Shown piece after piece: positions 1-8,498 of a DNA stretch of 64,000 nt. The DNA lies in contig NC_013595.1 of NCBI RefSeq assembly GCF_000024865.1, positions 4,092,001 to 4,156,000 on the forward strand, given 5' to 3'. Within the stretch, counting starts at the first letter, position 1. Each line of letters opens with the position of its first letter. Origin of the DNA: Streptosporangium roseum DSM 43021 (GTDB lineage Bacteria; Actinomycetota; Actinomycetes; Streptosporangiales; Streptosporangiaceae). The notes beneath the pieces are model-generated. The model saw only the letters and a program-made list of their open reading frames with translations. It did no database searches and was not told where the DNA came from. Made by a program: the position numbers and the translations under genes.

Positions 1-57
1 GTGCGGGGGACGGGCCGGGACGGTCGGGGTGGTCGGGGCGCTGATGGTGTGCGTCAT
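1..57 (-). CDS. 5' end of an unidentified gene (partial)
   Basis: An ATG at 57 on the minus strand is preceded by a good ribosome-binding site (GAGGAAG about 8 bases upstream) and opens a frame that runs off the window edge. Only 19 residues are visible (MTHTISAPTTPTVPARPPH), a Pro/Thr-rich N-terminus typical of an unstructured leader. No family can be assigned. It lies downstream of and on the same strand as the DHFR-like gene, so the two may be cotranscribed. Confidence 0.5.
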   Translation of the reverse strand, partial: MTHTISAPTTPTVPARPPH

Positions 58-114
58 GGGATCTTCCTCGTTCTGGTTTTGGGGGATGGTTCGCCGGTGG
101 TGCGGTCTGCGGCG

Positions 115-660
115 TCAGGCCGGCTGGTAGGTCAGGTCCATCACGCCTGTGGTGAAGGTGGCCGACCGGGCGAGCTTGAGGGGGACTACCCCGATGCCCT
201 CGGGGAAGAGCCGTTGGCCGGTGCCGAGCACGATGGGGTGCACCAGCAGTCGCAGGCGGTCGATGAGCCCGACCGCCAGCAGGGCCCGGGTCAGGCTGAT
301 GCTGCCCGACAGGTGGATGCACTTGCCCGGCTGCTGCTTGAGCTTGGCCAGGGCGGCGATGGCGTCGCCGTCGATCAAGGCCGAGTTCTGCCAGTCGGCC
401 TTGGCCAGGGTGGTGGAGACGACCAACTTGCGGATGCCGTTGATCTGGTCGGCCAGCTCGCCGGTCCGGTGCGGCCAGGCTGCGGCGAAGGTCTCATAGG
501 TCACCCGGCCCATCAGCAGGGTGTCGGCTTCGGCGTGCATGGAGCCGACCGCTGCGCCCATCTCCTCGTTCAGGTAGGGGAAGTGCCACTTCTCCGGTGC
601 TTCGACGACGCCGTCCAGCGACATGAACAGCCCGGCCACGATCTTGCGCGCGGAAGTCAT
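115..660 (-). CDS. DHFR-like (RibD C-terminal domain) family reductase
   Basis: This 181-residue cytoplasmic protein has the RibD-C / dihydrofolate-reductase-like fold. The N-terminal strand with 'MSLDGVVEAPEKW' is the usual opening, 'LLMGRVTYE' is the nucleotide-binding turn, and 'HLSGSISLTRALL' followed by 'DRLRLLVHPIVLGTGQRLF' is the conserved C-terminal half. Such proteins are NAD(P)H-dependent reductases of mostly unknown substrate and are common next to regulators in actinomycetes. I chose the ATG at 660 rather than an in-frame start at 708 because GAGGAG lies about 8 bases before it and the family motif begins at once. It is divergent from a LysR-type gene, which probably controls it. 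Confidence 0.88.
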   Translation of the reverse strand: MTSARKIVAGLFMSLDGVVEAPEKWHFPYLNEEMGAAVGSMHAEADTLLMGRVTYETFAAAWPHRTGELADQINGIRKLVVSTTLAKADWQNSALIDGDAIAALAKLKQQPGKCIHLSGSISLTRALLAVGLIDRLRLLVHPIVLGTGQRLFPEGIGVVPLKLARSATFTTGVMDLTYQPA

Positions 661-727
661 CGTTGAGTACTCCTCAAGGGGGCGGCGCCAGGGGTTCTTC
701 CTGGTCACCGGGGTGTGTCTTAACGAT

Positions 728-742
728 CCACCGTTGTGGTGG
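728..742. promoter_or_regulatory. inverted repeat in the LysR/DHFR divergent promoter region
   Basis: CCACC-GTTGT-GGTGG is a perfect 5-bp inverted repeat, flanked by GATCCA and TGGATC. It sits between the divergent reductase and LysR genes, where LysR-type regulators normally bind. The assignment as operator rests on position and symmetry only. Confidence 0.35.
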
Positions 743-800
743 AATGGATCAACACACGTTCGCGTTGCGGTCGTTTAGTTGAGCTCAAGGGTGGAGGGGC

Positions 801-1700
801 ATGCTGGAGCGGCAGGAGGCTGAGGTGTTCCTGACGCTCGCCGAGGAGTTGCACTTCGGGCATACGGCCGAGCGGGTGGGGATCACCACCGGCAGGGTGA
901 GCCAGACGATCAAGAAGATGGAACGCCTCGTCGGCGCGGTGCTGTTCGAACGCACCAGCCGCCAGGTCCTGCTGACTCCGATCGGCCGGCAGCTGGCCGA
1001 TGACCTGAGGCCGCTGGTGGACGGCATGAACGATGCGGTGCGCCGGGCCATCGACTCCGGACGCGGGGTCACCGGTGACCTGCACGTCGGATATCTGAGC
1101 GCCACCGCCGGACAGCTGCTGCTCAAGGCGGTCGCGCTGTTCGCCGCCCGCCACCCCGACTGCGAGGTGCACATCCGTGAGGCCCAGGGCCACGACGCCC
1201 TCGCCCGGCTCCGCGGCGGCGACATCGACGTCCTGATCACCGACCTGCTCATCGCCTCCCCGTCCGACCTGATCGCCGGCCCGGTCCTGCTGTCGGAGAA
1301 GAAGATGCTGGCGGTGGCGGCCGGCCACGCACTGGCCCAGCACGCCTCGGTATCGATGGAGGCGCTCGCCGATCACCCCGTCACGCTGGTGGCGGAGGAG
1401 CTGCCCGAGGCGTTCCAGCGGGACCGCAACCCCACGCACACCCCGGTCGGGAAACCCATCCCGCGGGGACCGCGAGCGGCCAGCTTCAACGAGCACCTCA
1501 CCCTTGTCGCGGCCGGCCGGGGCGTCTTCCCCGTTGGCGAGAACACCCCCCGGTTCTACCCCCGCCCCGACATCGCCTACATCCCAATCACCGACGCTCC
1601 GCCACTGCGCTGGGGCCCGCTGTGGCTCAACACCAACACCACCCAACGCGTCCGCGCGTTCGTCCAAGCCGCTCACGACGCCTGCCAAACCACTCCCTAG
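801..1700 (+). CDS. LysR-family transcriptional regulator
   Basis: The protein has 299 residues, the standard LysR length. Residues 1-60 form the winged helix-turn-helix ('VFLTLAEELHFGHTAERVGITTGRVSQTIKKMERLVGAVLFERT'-type sequence), and the rest is the periplasmic-binding-protein-like effector domain ('LHVGYLSATAGQLLLKAV' onward). GGAGG lies just before the ATG. The gene is divergent from the DHFR-like reductase, the usual arrangement for a LysR regulator and its target. The effector cannot be read from sequence. Confidence 0.92.
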   Translation: MLERQEAEVFLTLAEELHFGHTAERVGITTGRVSQTIKKMERLVGAVLFERTSRQVLLTPIGRQLADDLRPLVDGMNDAVRRAIDSGRGVTGDLHVGYLSATAGQLLLKAVALFAARHPDCEVHIREAQGHDALARLRGGDIDVLITDLLIASPSDLIAGPVLLSEKKMLAVAAGHALAQHASVSMEALADHPVTLVAEELPEAFQRDRNPTHTPVGKPIPRGPRAASFNEHLTLVAAGRGVFPVGENTPRFYPRPDIAYIPITDAPPLRWGPLWLNTNTTQRVRAFVQAAHDACQTTP

Positions 1701-1907
1701 CGCACACCGCCCATGAGCCGGCCCGATGCTCGCAGCAGTGCGCGGCAGAAGCAGGTGATTCCGATCAGCCGGCCTGTTCGACGTCGATCCCCGGGACGGG
1801 TGGGAGGTCGAGGTGCCGGCTCATGGGGTCCCAGTAGCAATGAGGAAATTTCCAACGAAATACCGTCTGGCCTGCACTACTGATGTTGAAAGACCGAGGT
1901 GTGTTGA

Positions 1908-2312
1908 TCAGCTCGGCTTGAGAACCAGGCCCGTCTCGGCGATGAAGCCGTTCAGCAGGTGATGGGCGGCCCGCAGCAGCCGGACGAAGTCGGGCACGTC
2001 GAAGCCCTTCGGCTCGCCCTTGCGGTCGTGGAAGACCATCACCCGATACAGCAGCCGGGTGCGCCGTCCGGGCCGCACGCAGATCAGCCCGGCGATCGAG
2101 ACCCTGCCCGAGCCCTTGACGACCGGCGTTTTACCGACCCGCGCCCAGGTACGGCCCTTGGGTGGGCGCAGGCTCTGACCGCTCTCGTCTTCGCAGGGGA
2201 TCCAGGCGTGGCGTTCGGCGGCGTCGGCGCAGATCTGTGGCCAGACCTGCGCCACCCAGGCCGCAATCTGTTCCCCATCGTGCTCGGCCGCCCGATGCAC
2301 CGGCATCTGCAT
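1908..2312 (-). pseudogene. IS630-type transposase remnant
   Basis: A 134-codon frame matches the middle of actinobacterial IS630/Tc1-like DDE transposases: 'AWIPCEDESGQSLRPPKGRTWARVGKTPV' carries the first catalytic Asp in its usual context, followed by the second half up to 'FVRLLRAAHHLLNGFI'. The match breaks off before the motif with the second Asp, and the N-terminal helix-turn-helix part is missing. It is therefore a dead fragment. The continuation after 'LNGFI' is unrelated sequence up to the stop. Confidence 0.8.
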
Positions 2313-2334
2313 TGATCAACGGCAGCTCAGAACA

Positions 2335-2484
2335 GCTGGTCGGCTCCCCGGTGATCGTCAACCGCGACAGCGCCTCCTCCGTGGCCGCCAACTCCTGACG
2401 CAACCGCGCGACCCGCTCCCGCGCCGCCGCCTCCCCTAGCGCCAACTCTTCCTGCAACGGGCCCATCGCGATCGCCTCCAGCAC
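2335..2484 (-). pseudogene. insertion-sequence fragment (coiled-coil N-terminal piece)
   Basis: About 50 codons read 'ARERVARLRQELAATEEALSRLTITGE', a helical segment of the kind found in accessory or N-terminal pieces of actinobacterial transposition genes. The frame then runs into unrelated sequence that overlaps the IS630 remnant. Together the two fragments mark a decayed insertion site between the LysR and copper loci. The exact element cannot be named. Confidence 0.5.
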
Positions 2485-2634
2485 GCACGGTAGAAGACGA
2501 CACGCAACGCGATCAGCCCCGTCATCCCAGCTCAGCTACTCCCTCGAACGGAGCCGCACCTCCCGGGAACGCGCGACGGCCCCCAGCGCGGTGCTGGAGG
2601 CCGTACGAGCGCCCGTCCGTCCGGAGCGGCGGCT

Positions 2635-4872
2635 TTACTTGAAGCCGCGCAACCGCAGGCTGTTGCTGACCACGAAGACCGAGGAGAACGCCATGGCGGC
2701 TCCGGCGATCATCGGGTTGAGCAGGCCGAGCGCGGCCAGGGGCAGGGCGGCCACGTTGTAGGCGAAGGCCCAGAACAGGTTGCCCTTGATGGTGCGCAGG
2801 GTGCGGCGGGACAGGCGGATGGCGTCGGCGGCCACCCGCAGGTCGCCGCGGACCAGGGTGAGGTCGGAGGCCTCGATGGCCGCGTCCGTCCCGGTGCCCA
2901 TGGCCAGGCCCAGATCGGCCTGGGCGAGCGCGGCGGCGTCGTTGACGCCGTCACCGACCATGGCCACCGACCGGCCCTCGGCCTGCAGGCGCTTGACCAC
3001 GTCGACCTTGTCGGCGGGCAGGACCTCGGCGATCACCTCGTCGATGCCCACCTCGGCGGCCACGGACCGGGCGACGGCCTCGTTGTCGCCGGTGAGCAGC
3101 ACCGGGGTCAGCCCCAGGGCGCGCAGCTGCCTGATCGCCTCGGCCGAGGTCGGCTTGACGGTGTCGGCCACGACGAGGACCGCGCGGGCCTTGCCGTCCC
3201 AGCCGACCGCGACAGCCGTACGGCCGGCGGCCTGAGCCTCCTGCAGCGCCCGCTCCAGCTCGGCGGACAGGTGCTGCGACCACTCGGCCAGCAGCCGGGG
3301 ACGGCCGACCAGCACGGCGTGCCCGTCGACGATGCCCTGCACGCCGAGCCCCTCGACGTTGGCGAAGTCCTCCGGTGCGGGCAGCTCTCCCACCCGCTCG
3401 GCAGCGCCCCGGGCGATCGCCTGGGCGATGGGGTGCTCGGAGGCGTGCTCCAGGGCGCCGGCCAGGCGCAGCACCTCGTCGTGGTCCTCGCCGTCGGCGA
3501 GGTGCACGTCGGTGAGGGTCATCTTGCCCTCGGTGACGGTGCCGGTCTTGTCGAGCACGACGGTGTCGATGGCGCGGGTGGACTCCAGCACCTCGGGGCC
3601 CTTGATCAGGATGCCGAGCTGGGCGCCCCGGCCGGTCCCCACCAGCAGCGCGGTCGGGGTGGCCAGGCCCAGGGCGCAGGGGCAGGCGATGATCAGCACG
3701 GCCACCGCGGCGGTGAAGGCGGCGCCGGCGCCGCCGCCGGTGCCGAGCCAGAAGCCGAGCGTGCCGACGGCCAGGGCGATCACGATCGGGACGAAGATGC
3801 CGGAGATGCGGTCGGCCAGCCGCTGGACCTGCGCCTTGCCGGTCTGCGCGTCCTCCACCAGCTTGGCCATCTGGGCGAGCTGGGTGTCGGAGCCGACGCG
3901 GGTGGCGCGGACGACCAGGCGGCCCCCGGCGTTGACGGTCGCGCCGGTCACGGTGTCACCGGGCCGTACCTCCACCGGCACTGACTCGCCGGTGAGCATG
4001 GAGGCGTCGACCGCGGAGGAGCCCTCCTCGACCACGCCGTCGGTGGCGATCTTCTCACCCGGCCGGACCACGAACCGGTCGCCGGCCTTGAGCTGGTCGG
4101 ACGGGATCCGGACCTCGCGGCCGTCGCGTAGCACGGCGACGTCCTTGGCGCCGAGCTCCAGCAGGGCGCGCAGGGCCGCCCCGGCGCGGCGCTTGGAACG
4201 GGCCTCGAAGTAGCGGCCGGCCAGGATGAAGGCCGTCACGCCCGCGGCGGCCTCAAGGTAGATGTTGCCCGAGCCGTCGGTGCGCTCGATGGTGAACGCG
4301 AACGGGTGCGTCATGCCCGGGGTGCCCGCGCTGCCGAAGAACAGCGCCCACAGCGACCAGCCCAGTGCCGCGATCGTGCCGAGCGAGACCAGGGTGTCCA
4401 TGGTGGCGGCGCCGTGGCGCAGGTTGGTCCAGGCGGCCTTGTGGAATGGCCAGCCCGCGTAGACCACGACCGGCGCGGCGAGGGTCAGCGACAGCCACTG
4501 CCAGTTGGTGAACTGCAGGGGCGGGATCATCGCCATCGCGATCACCGGCACGGCGAGCACCACGGAGGTGATCAGCCGGGCGCGCAGGGAGCGGAGCTCG
4601 TCGTGAGGCTCCTGCGGCGCGCCCTCGGCACTGGGCGGGGCGGGCAGCTCGGCGGTGTAGCCCGCCTTCTCCACCTCGGCGATCAGCGTCTGGGGATCCA
4701 CGCCCTCGGGGAAGGTGACCTTGGCCTTCTCGGTGGCGTAGTTGACGGTCGCGGTGACGCCGTCGAGCTTGTTCAGCTTGCGCTCGATCCGGTTGGCGCA
4801 GGACGCGCAGGTCATGCCGCCGATCGAGAGTTCGACCGCGCTCGGGGGTCTGTCGTCGGTGAGGGAGGACAT
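2635..4872 (-). CDS. copA: copper-translocating P1B-type ATPase
   Basis: This 745-residue integral membrane pump exports Cu(I) using ATP. An N-terminal heavy-metal-associated domain carries GMTCASC (about residues 20-25). The transmembrane metal site CPC lies in 'IIACPCALGLATP', the phosphorylation motif is DKTGT, the actuator motif is TGES, and the hinge is GDGVND. The length is normal for CopA with one HMA domain. The ATG at 4872 is preferred over a GTG one codon earlier because AGGAG is 6 bases before it. It is the last gene of the copper set, 30 bp downstream of the secreted metal-locus protein, and is expected to be derepressed by copper through CsoR. Confidence 0.95.
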   Translation of the reverse strand: MSSLTDDRPPSAVELSIGGMTCASCANRIERKLNKLDGVTATVNYATEKAKVTFPEGVDPQTLIAEVEKAGYTAELPAPPSAEGAPQEPHDELRSLRARLITSVVLAVPVIAMAMIPPLQFTNWQWLSLTLAAPVVVYAGWPFHKAAWTNLRHGAATMDTLVSLGTIAALGWSLWALFFGSAGTPGMTHPFAFTIERTDGSGNIYLEAAAGVTAFILAGRYFEARSKRRAGAALRALLELGAKDVAVLRDGREVRIPSDQLKAGDRFVVRPGEKIATDGVVEEGSSAVDASMLTGESVPVEVRPGDTVTGATVNAGGRLVVRATRVGSDTQLAQMAKLVEDAQTGKAQVQRLADRISGIFVPIVIALAVGTLGFWLGTGGGAGAAFTAAVAVLIIACPCALGLATPTALLVGTGRGAQLGILIKGPEVLESTRAIDTVVLDKTGTVTEGKMTLTDVHLADGEDHDEVLRLAGALEHASEHPIAQAIARGAAERVGELPAPEDFANVEGLGVQGIVDGHAVLVGRPRLLAEWSQHLSAELERALQEAQAAGRTAVAVGWDGKARAVLVVADTVKPTSAEAIRQLRALGLTPVLLTGDNEAVARSVAAEVGIDEVIAEVLPADKVDVVKRLQAEGRSVAMVGDGVNDAAALAQADLGLAMGTGTDAAIEASDLTLVRGDLRVAADAIRLSRRTLRTIKGNLFWAFAYNVAALPLAALGLLNPMIAGAAMAFSSVFVVSNSLRLRGFK

Positions 4873-4902
4873 CACCTGCTCCTTTCGCTCGTCATGCCCG
4901 TG

Positions 4903-5871
4903 TCAGTGGTTGTGTGCGCCGTGCGAGCCGGACGTGGACGGTGTGGCCGTCGGCTCCGGCCCCGAGGTCGCGGCCGGCGTGGGGAGCTCACCGGCGCGGG
5001 CGGTGAAGTCCGCGGTGCGTACGGTCCCCTCGTGCTGGAAGTCCAGGAAGAGACGGTAGTCGCCCCGGCTGGGCACCTCGGCGTAGAAGGTGATCTCCGG
5101 GCCCGGGGCGGTCCTGCCGTCGCCCGGCTCCCCGTCGGGGTGCACGTGCAGGTAGGCGAGGTCTCCGGCGCGCAGCGCGACCAGGTGGCCGTAGGCGCCC
5201 AGGTAGGGCTGCAGGTCGGTGACAGGCTTGCCGTCCTTGCTCACCTTGAGGGTGAGTTTACTGGAGGCACCGGGGGCCAGGTCGCCGTCCAGGGTGACGG
5301 TGTAGCCGTCGACCCTGGACGTACGGCTCGCGGCCGGCAGCGCCTTGGGCGTGTAGTCGCCCTCCGCGTGCAGGTCGGCGCCGAGGGTCAGGCCGGTGCC
5401 GCCCTCGGGGGCGAAGTCGGCGAACGCCCGGTAGGCGCCCGCCGCGGGCAGCGTCAGCTTCACCGACCACACGCCGCCCCCGGCCTCTTCGGGGTGCAGG
5501 TGCTGGAAGCTTCCCAGGTCGCGGGAGACCACGATGAAGTGCAGCTTCTTGTCGTGCTGCACCTGGTAGCCGGTGACCGGTCTGCCGTCGGGGCCGGTCA
5601 CGGTGAACCGGAAATCGGTCGCCTCGCCGGGCTTGACCGTCGTGGTCTCGGGGGTCAGGGTGTAGCCGTTCTGGGACACTTGAAGTCCTCCGGGGGTGGG
5701 GGGTGTGGTCGACGTGGCCGGCGCGGGGGTCGCGGGTCCGGCGTGGGCTCCGTGGCCGTCCGCCGCGGGCGGGGGGCTGACGGCGCCCACGGCGCTGCCG
5801 GCTCCCAGTGCTCCGCCGAAGACCACGGCGAGTCCGAGGACGTAGGCTCCGAGTTTCGCGGGAGTGTTCAT
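4903..5871 (-). CDS. secreted or membrane-anchored metal-locus protein
   Basis: The 322-residue protein starts with a hydrophobic segment (about residues 8-30), then a Pro/Ala/Thr-rich linker, then two beta-sandwich-like halves. Each half contains 'HLHPE' or 'YLHVHPDGEPG'-type His clusters ('SFQHLHPEEAGG', 'LAYLHVHPDGEPGDG'). The tail is 'GSHGAHNH' and a further 'DGHGAHAG' lies near the N-terminus. These His-rich stretches suggest extracytoplasmic metal binding. Related proteins occur in actinobacterial copper operons next to copA and copZ. Its ATG overlaps the stop of copZ by 4 bp (ATGA), so the two are translationally coupled. The biochemical role is inferred from context. Confidence 0.78.
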   Translation of the reverse strand: MNTPAKLGAYVLGLAVVFGGALGAGSAVGAVSPPPAADGHGAHAGPATPAPATSTTPPTPGGLQVSQNGYTLTPETTTVKPGEATDFRFTVTGPDGRPVTGYQVQHDKKLHFIVVSRDLGSFQHLHPEEAGGGVWSVKLTLPAAGAYRAFADFAPEGGTGLTLGADLHAEGDYTPKALPAASRTSRVDGYTVTLDGDLAPGASSKLTLKVSKDGKPVTDLQPYLGAYGHLVALRAGDLAYLHVHPDGEPGDGRTAPGPEITFYAEVPSRGDYRLFLDFQHEGTVRTADFTARAGELPTPAATSGPEPTATPSTSGSHGAHNH

Positions 5872-6080
5872 GACGGGGTCACCACTCCGTACCCGGCCTC
5901 CTCGACGGCGGCCACGATCGCGGCGGTGTCGACGGGGCCCTCGCCGTCCACGGTGAGCAGGCCGGTGGCCAGGTCCACCTCGACGCCGGTGACGCCGGGG
6001 ACCCCGCCGACCTCTTCCTTGACCGAGCTGACGCAGTGGCCGCAGGTCATGCCCTTGACGGTGTATGTGGTGGTGCTCAT
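5868..6080 (-). CDS. copZ: copper chaperone (HMA domain)
   Basis: A 70-residue single-domain heavy-metal-associated protein. GMTCGHC is the Cu(I) site and 'EVDLATGLLTVDGEG' and 'AVEEAGYGV' complete the beta-alpha-beta fold. CopZ delivers Cu(I) to CopA. Two starts are possible; ATG at 6080 is chosen because AGAGGA lies 9 bases before it, whereas the same purine tract directly abuts the other ATG at 6089. The stop overlaps the next gene by 4 bp. Confidence 0.92.
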   Translation of the reverse strand: MSTTTYTVKGMTCGHCVSSVKEEVGGVPGVTGVEVDLATGLLTVDGEGPVDTAAIVAAVEEAGYGVVTPS

Positions 6081-6154
6081 GGCGATCATTCCTCTTATGT
6101 CGGTCTGTGCGCGGTCAGGGTCGGTCTGTGTGGTCAGGGTCGATCTGCGTGCGG

Positions 6155-6436
6155 TCAGGAACGGACGAGGCGGGCGATGGCGTCGGAGGCTTCCTTGATC
6201 TTGGCCTCGGCCTCGGGGCCGCCCCTGGCGGCGGCGTCGGCCAGGCAGTGCGCCATGTGCTCCTCCAGCAGGGCGATGGCGAAGGACTGCAAGGCCCGGT
6301 TGGTCGCCGACACCTGGGTCAGGATGTCGATGCAGTACTTGTCCTCCTCGACCATGCGCTGCAGCCCGCGTGCCTGGCCCTCGATCCGGCGCAGCCGCCG
6401 GAGGTGATCCTGCTTGGTGTCGCTGTATCCGGCCAT
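6155..6436 (-). CDS. csoR: CsoR-type metal-sensing repressor
   Basis: A 93-residue all-helical repressor of the CsoR/RcnR family. The Cu(I)-binding triad is present at Cys35, His60 and Cys64 ('DKYCID', 'LEEHMAHC'), the same spacing as the Cys36-His61-Cys65 triad of M. tuberculosis CsoR, and the DNA-facing basic stretch 'HLRRLRRIEGQARGLQRM' is intact. In the family Cu(I) binding releases the operator. The ATG at 6436 is preceded by GGAGG; longer in-frame starts at 6466 add only a Gly/Thr-rich tail. The promoter region immediately upstream contains two CsoR-like operators, so autoregulation is likely. Confidence 0.93.
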   Translation of the reverse strand: MAGYSDTKQDHLRRLRRIEGQARGLQRMVEEDKYCIDILTQVSATNRALQSFAIALLEEHMAHCLADAAARGGPEAEAKIKEASDAIARLVRS

Positions 6437-6487
6437 CTCCCCGCCTCCAGTCACTCCTGTTGTCATCGGTTCATCTGTAGTAACACG

Positions 6488-6504
6488 GTACCCCCCTATG
6501 GTAT
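6488..6504. promoter_or_regulatory. CsoR-like operator upstream of csoR (copy 1)
   Basis: GTACCCCCCTATGGTAT resembles the known CsoR box type (TACCC...GGGGGTA with a C/G-run flanked by TA). It lies about 52 bp upstream of the csoR start, in the 122-bp gap below the MFS gene. Confidence 0.65.
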
Positions 6505-6520
6505 TCCCATCGAGGCGGGG

Positions 6521-6537
6521 GTACCGTCTGGGGGTAC
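6521..6537. promoter_or_regulatory. CsoR-like operator upstream of csoR (copy 2)
   Basis: GTACCGTCTGGGGGTAC is a second box of the same type in opposite orientation, 33 bp centre to centre from copy 1. The spacing of about three helical turns would place both tetramers on one face of the DNA. Confidence 0.6.
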
Positions 6538-6558
6538 GTGGGCCGTACCCCCGGATCC

Positions 6559-7992
6559 CTAGGCGCCGAGCGACTCCGCCTCGGTCCCGGCGGCCGTACG
6601 GTCGGCCGGTCGGGGCCTGCGCATGAGCAGCAGGGTGAGTACGGCGCCCAGCGCCGCCACCGCTCCCGCCCCGACGAAGGCGCCCTGGAAGCCGTCGGTG
6701 AGCCTGAGGAGATTTCCCGGCTCGGCGGCCCCCCGGGAGGTGGCGATCGCGGTCATGACCGCCAGCCCGAGGGCCGAGCCGACCTGGTAGGTGGTGTTGA
6801 CGATGCCCGAGGCGAGGCCGCTCTCCTCCGGCCGCACCCCCGACATGGCCGACATCATCGCCGGGATGTAGGCCAGCGACATGCCGACCGCCGCGATCAG
6901 TGACGCGGGCAGCACGTCGGAGGCGAACGCCCCGTCCGGCCGTACCAGGGACAGTCCCGCCACGCCGGCGGCCAGTACGAGCAGGCCGGTGACGATGAGC
7001 GGCTTGGCGCCGAACTTGCCGAGCAGCCGGGCGGTGACGCCGATCATGAAGATCATGATCGCGACGGTCATGGGCAGCAGCGCGGCCCCGCTGGCGAAGG
7101 CTCCGTAGCCGAGCACCTGCTGCAGGTAGAGGTTGAGGAAGTACCACATCGGGATCCAGGCCGCGCCCAGCAGCGCCATCGCCAGGTTGGCCGTGGCCAG
7201 GCCGGGGGCCTTCCAGATCTTCAGCGGCATGAGCGGCTCGCGCACGCTGCGCTGGATCACCAGGAACAGTGCCAGCAGCGCGAGCGCCCCGCCGAGCTCC
7301 AGCAGCGTGGTGGCCGACCCCCATCCCTGCTCGGGGGCACGCACGATGGCGTAGACGGCCAGCGCGATCCCCGCGGTGACGGCGGCGGCGCCCAGCACGT
7401 CGACCGAGCCGCGCCGGCCCTCGACGGAGGGGAGCAGGGCGGGGACGGCGGCCAGGGTGGCCAGGCCGATCGGGACGTAGATGATGAAAACCCAGGGCCA
7501 GCTCAGGTACTGGGTGATGACGCCGCCGAGGAACACGCCCGCGGTGCCGCCGGCGGGCGCGGCGGCGCCGTACAGGGCCATGGCCTTGCCCAGCTCGCGC
7601 GGGTTGTGTCCGAAGAGCATCATGAGCAGCGTCATCGAGGCGGGGGCGATGAGCGCCCCGCCGACGCCCTGGACGGCGCGGCCGAGGATCTCGACCCAGG
7701 CGTTGCCGGCCGCCGCGGCGACGACGGAGCCGGCGATCAGGATGACCCAGCCGGTGGTGAAGATCTTGCGGGCGCCGAACAGGTCCGACAGCCGCCCGCC
7801 GAGCAGCAGCAGGCCGCCGAAGGCGATGACGTAGGCGTTGAAGACCCACTGCAGGTCGCCCTGGGAGAAGCCGAGGTCGCGCTGCATGTCCGGCAGGGCG
7901 ACGCCGATGATGGAGGTGTCCATGATGACCATGAACTGCGCGGCGGCGAGCACGATGAGTGCCTGCCACCTGCGTGGATTGACGGCGTTCAT
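6559..7992 (-). CDS. MFS drug/metal efflux transporter, DHA2 family (14 TM)
   Basis: A 477-residue major facilitator. The opening 'LIVLAAAQFMVIMDTSIIGVALPDMQRDLGF' is the DHA2 motif of 14-TM exporters such as EmrB/QacA. 'GGRLSDLFGARK' is the MFS loop 2-3 motif, and 'GPxxGGxx'-like glycine motifs occur in TM5. ATG at 7992 follows AGGAG. The gene is embedded between two metal-chaperone genes of the copper locus on the same strand, so it may export copper complexes or a co-selected toxic compound; substrate specificity cannot be read from the sequence. Confidence 0.88.
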   Translation of the reverse strand: MNAVNPRRWQALIVLAAAQFMVIMDTSIIGVALPDMQRDLGFSQGDLQWVFNAYVIAFGGLLLLGGRLSDLFGARKIFTTGWVILIAGSVVAAAAGNAWVEILGRAVQGVGGALIAPASMTLLMMLFGHNPRELGKAMALYGAAAPAGGTAGVFLGGVITQYLSWPWVFIIYVPIGLATLAAVPALLPSVEGRRGSVDVLGAAAVTAGIALAVYAIVRAPEQGWGSATTLLELGGALALLALFLVIQRSVREPLMPLKIWKAPGLATANLAMALLGAAWIPMWYFLNLYLQQVLGYGAFASGAALLPMTVAIMIFMIGVTARLLGKFGAKPLIVTGLLVLAAGVAGLSLVRPDGAFASDVLPASLIAAVGMSLAYIPAMMSAMSGVRPEESGLASGIVNTTYQVGSALGLAVMTAIATSRGAAEPGNLLRLTDGFQGAFVGAGAVAALGAVLTLLLMRRPRPADRTAAGTEAESLGA

Positions 7993-8132
7993 GCCGCACT
8001 CCTGGTTTCTCGCGTCCCGCCGGGTGGCAGGATGCGTTGTGGGGGTTGGGTGTGATTCGAGTCGGACCGGCCCCGCGGGTGGGCGTGCACGCCAATGCAC
8101 GCCCACCACCTGTTTTCAGGACACGCTGATTT

Positions 8133-8432
8133 TCAGGACACGCTGATCGTTCGGGACGCGCTGACCGGTGAGGCGTCCGCCAGCGCGTAGCCCGCCCGGT
8201 CCACCGCCGCGCGGATCTCCTCGTCGGAGAAGCCCGTCCCGCTGACCGTGACCAGGCCGGTGGCCAGGTCGACCTGGACGCCGGTCACGCCGCCGACGCT
8301 TTCGACCTCGGCGGAGACCGACGAGACGCAGTGGCCACAGGTCATCCCGCTGACTGTGTAGACCTTGCCCTCAGTGATCTCCACCTGGGCGGAGGTGCTG
8401 TCCTGGGTGCCGCACGCGCATGCCGTGCACAT
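8133..8432 (-). CDS. second HMA-domain copper-binding protein with N-terminal Cys cluster
   Basis: A 99-residue protein with an HMA domain (GMTCGHC at about residues 29-35; 'VQVDLATGLVTVSGTG', 'VDRAGYALA'). The first ten residues, MCTACACGTQ, add a CxxCxC cluster absent from ordinary CopZ and could be a second thiolate site. The ATG at 8432 is preceded by GAGGAG; upstream in-frame codons cross the operator region and are unlikely to be translated. It is the first gene of the copper set and has two CsoR-like boxes in its promoter. Confidence 0.85.
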   Translation of the reverse strand: MCTACACGTQDSTSAQVEITEGKVYTVSGMTCGHCVSSVSAEVESVGGVTGVQVDLATGLVTVSGTGFSDEEIRAAVDRAGYALADASPVSASRTISVS

Positions 8433-8451
8433 GGGATTCTCCTCTCGCTGG

Positions 8452-8466
8452 TACCCCGGTGGGGTA
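8452..8466. promoter_or_regulatory. CsoR-like operator upstream of the HMA gene (copy 1)
   Basis: TACCCCGGTGGGGTA is a near-perfect palindrome of the CsoR box type, 20 bp upstream of the start codon of the HMA-domain gene. Confidence 0.7.
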
Positions 8467-8483
8467 TGCATGTGACCGTAACA

Positions 8484-8498
8484 TACCCCCAGGGGGTC
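8484..8498. promoter_or_regulatory. CsoR-like operator upstream of the HMA gene (copy 2)
   Basis: TACCCCCAGGGGGTC, preceded by A, is a second palindrome of the same type 32 bp farther upstream. The pair repeats the two-box arrangement seen before csoR. Confidence 0.68.

Noticed and set aside
4306..6198. 630-codon plus-strand frame across the copper genes
   Set aside because: It is antisense to copA and its neighbour, which have clear motifs and ribosome-binding sites; no start signal or domain is visible.
6437..8095. 646-codon frame upstream of and fused to csoR
   Set aside because: Only the last 93 codons have family similarity; the rest is Arg/Pro-rich and antisense-frame-like relative to the MFS gene.
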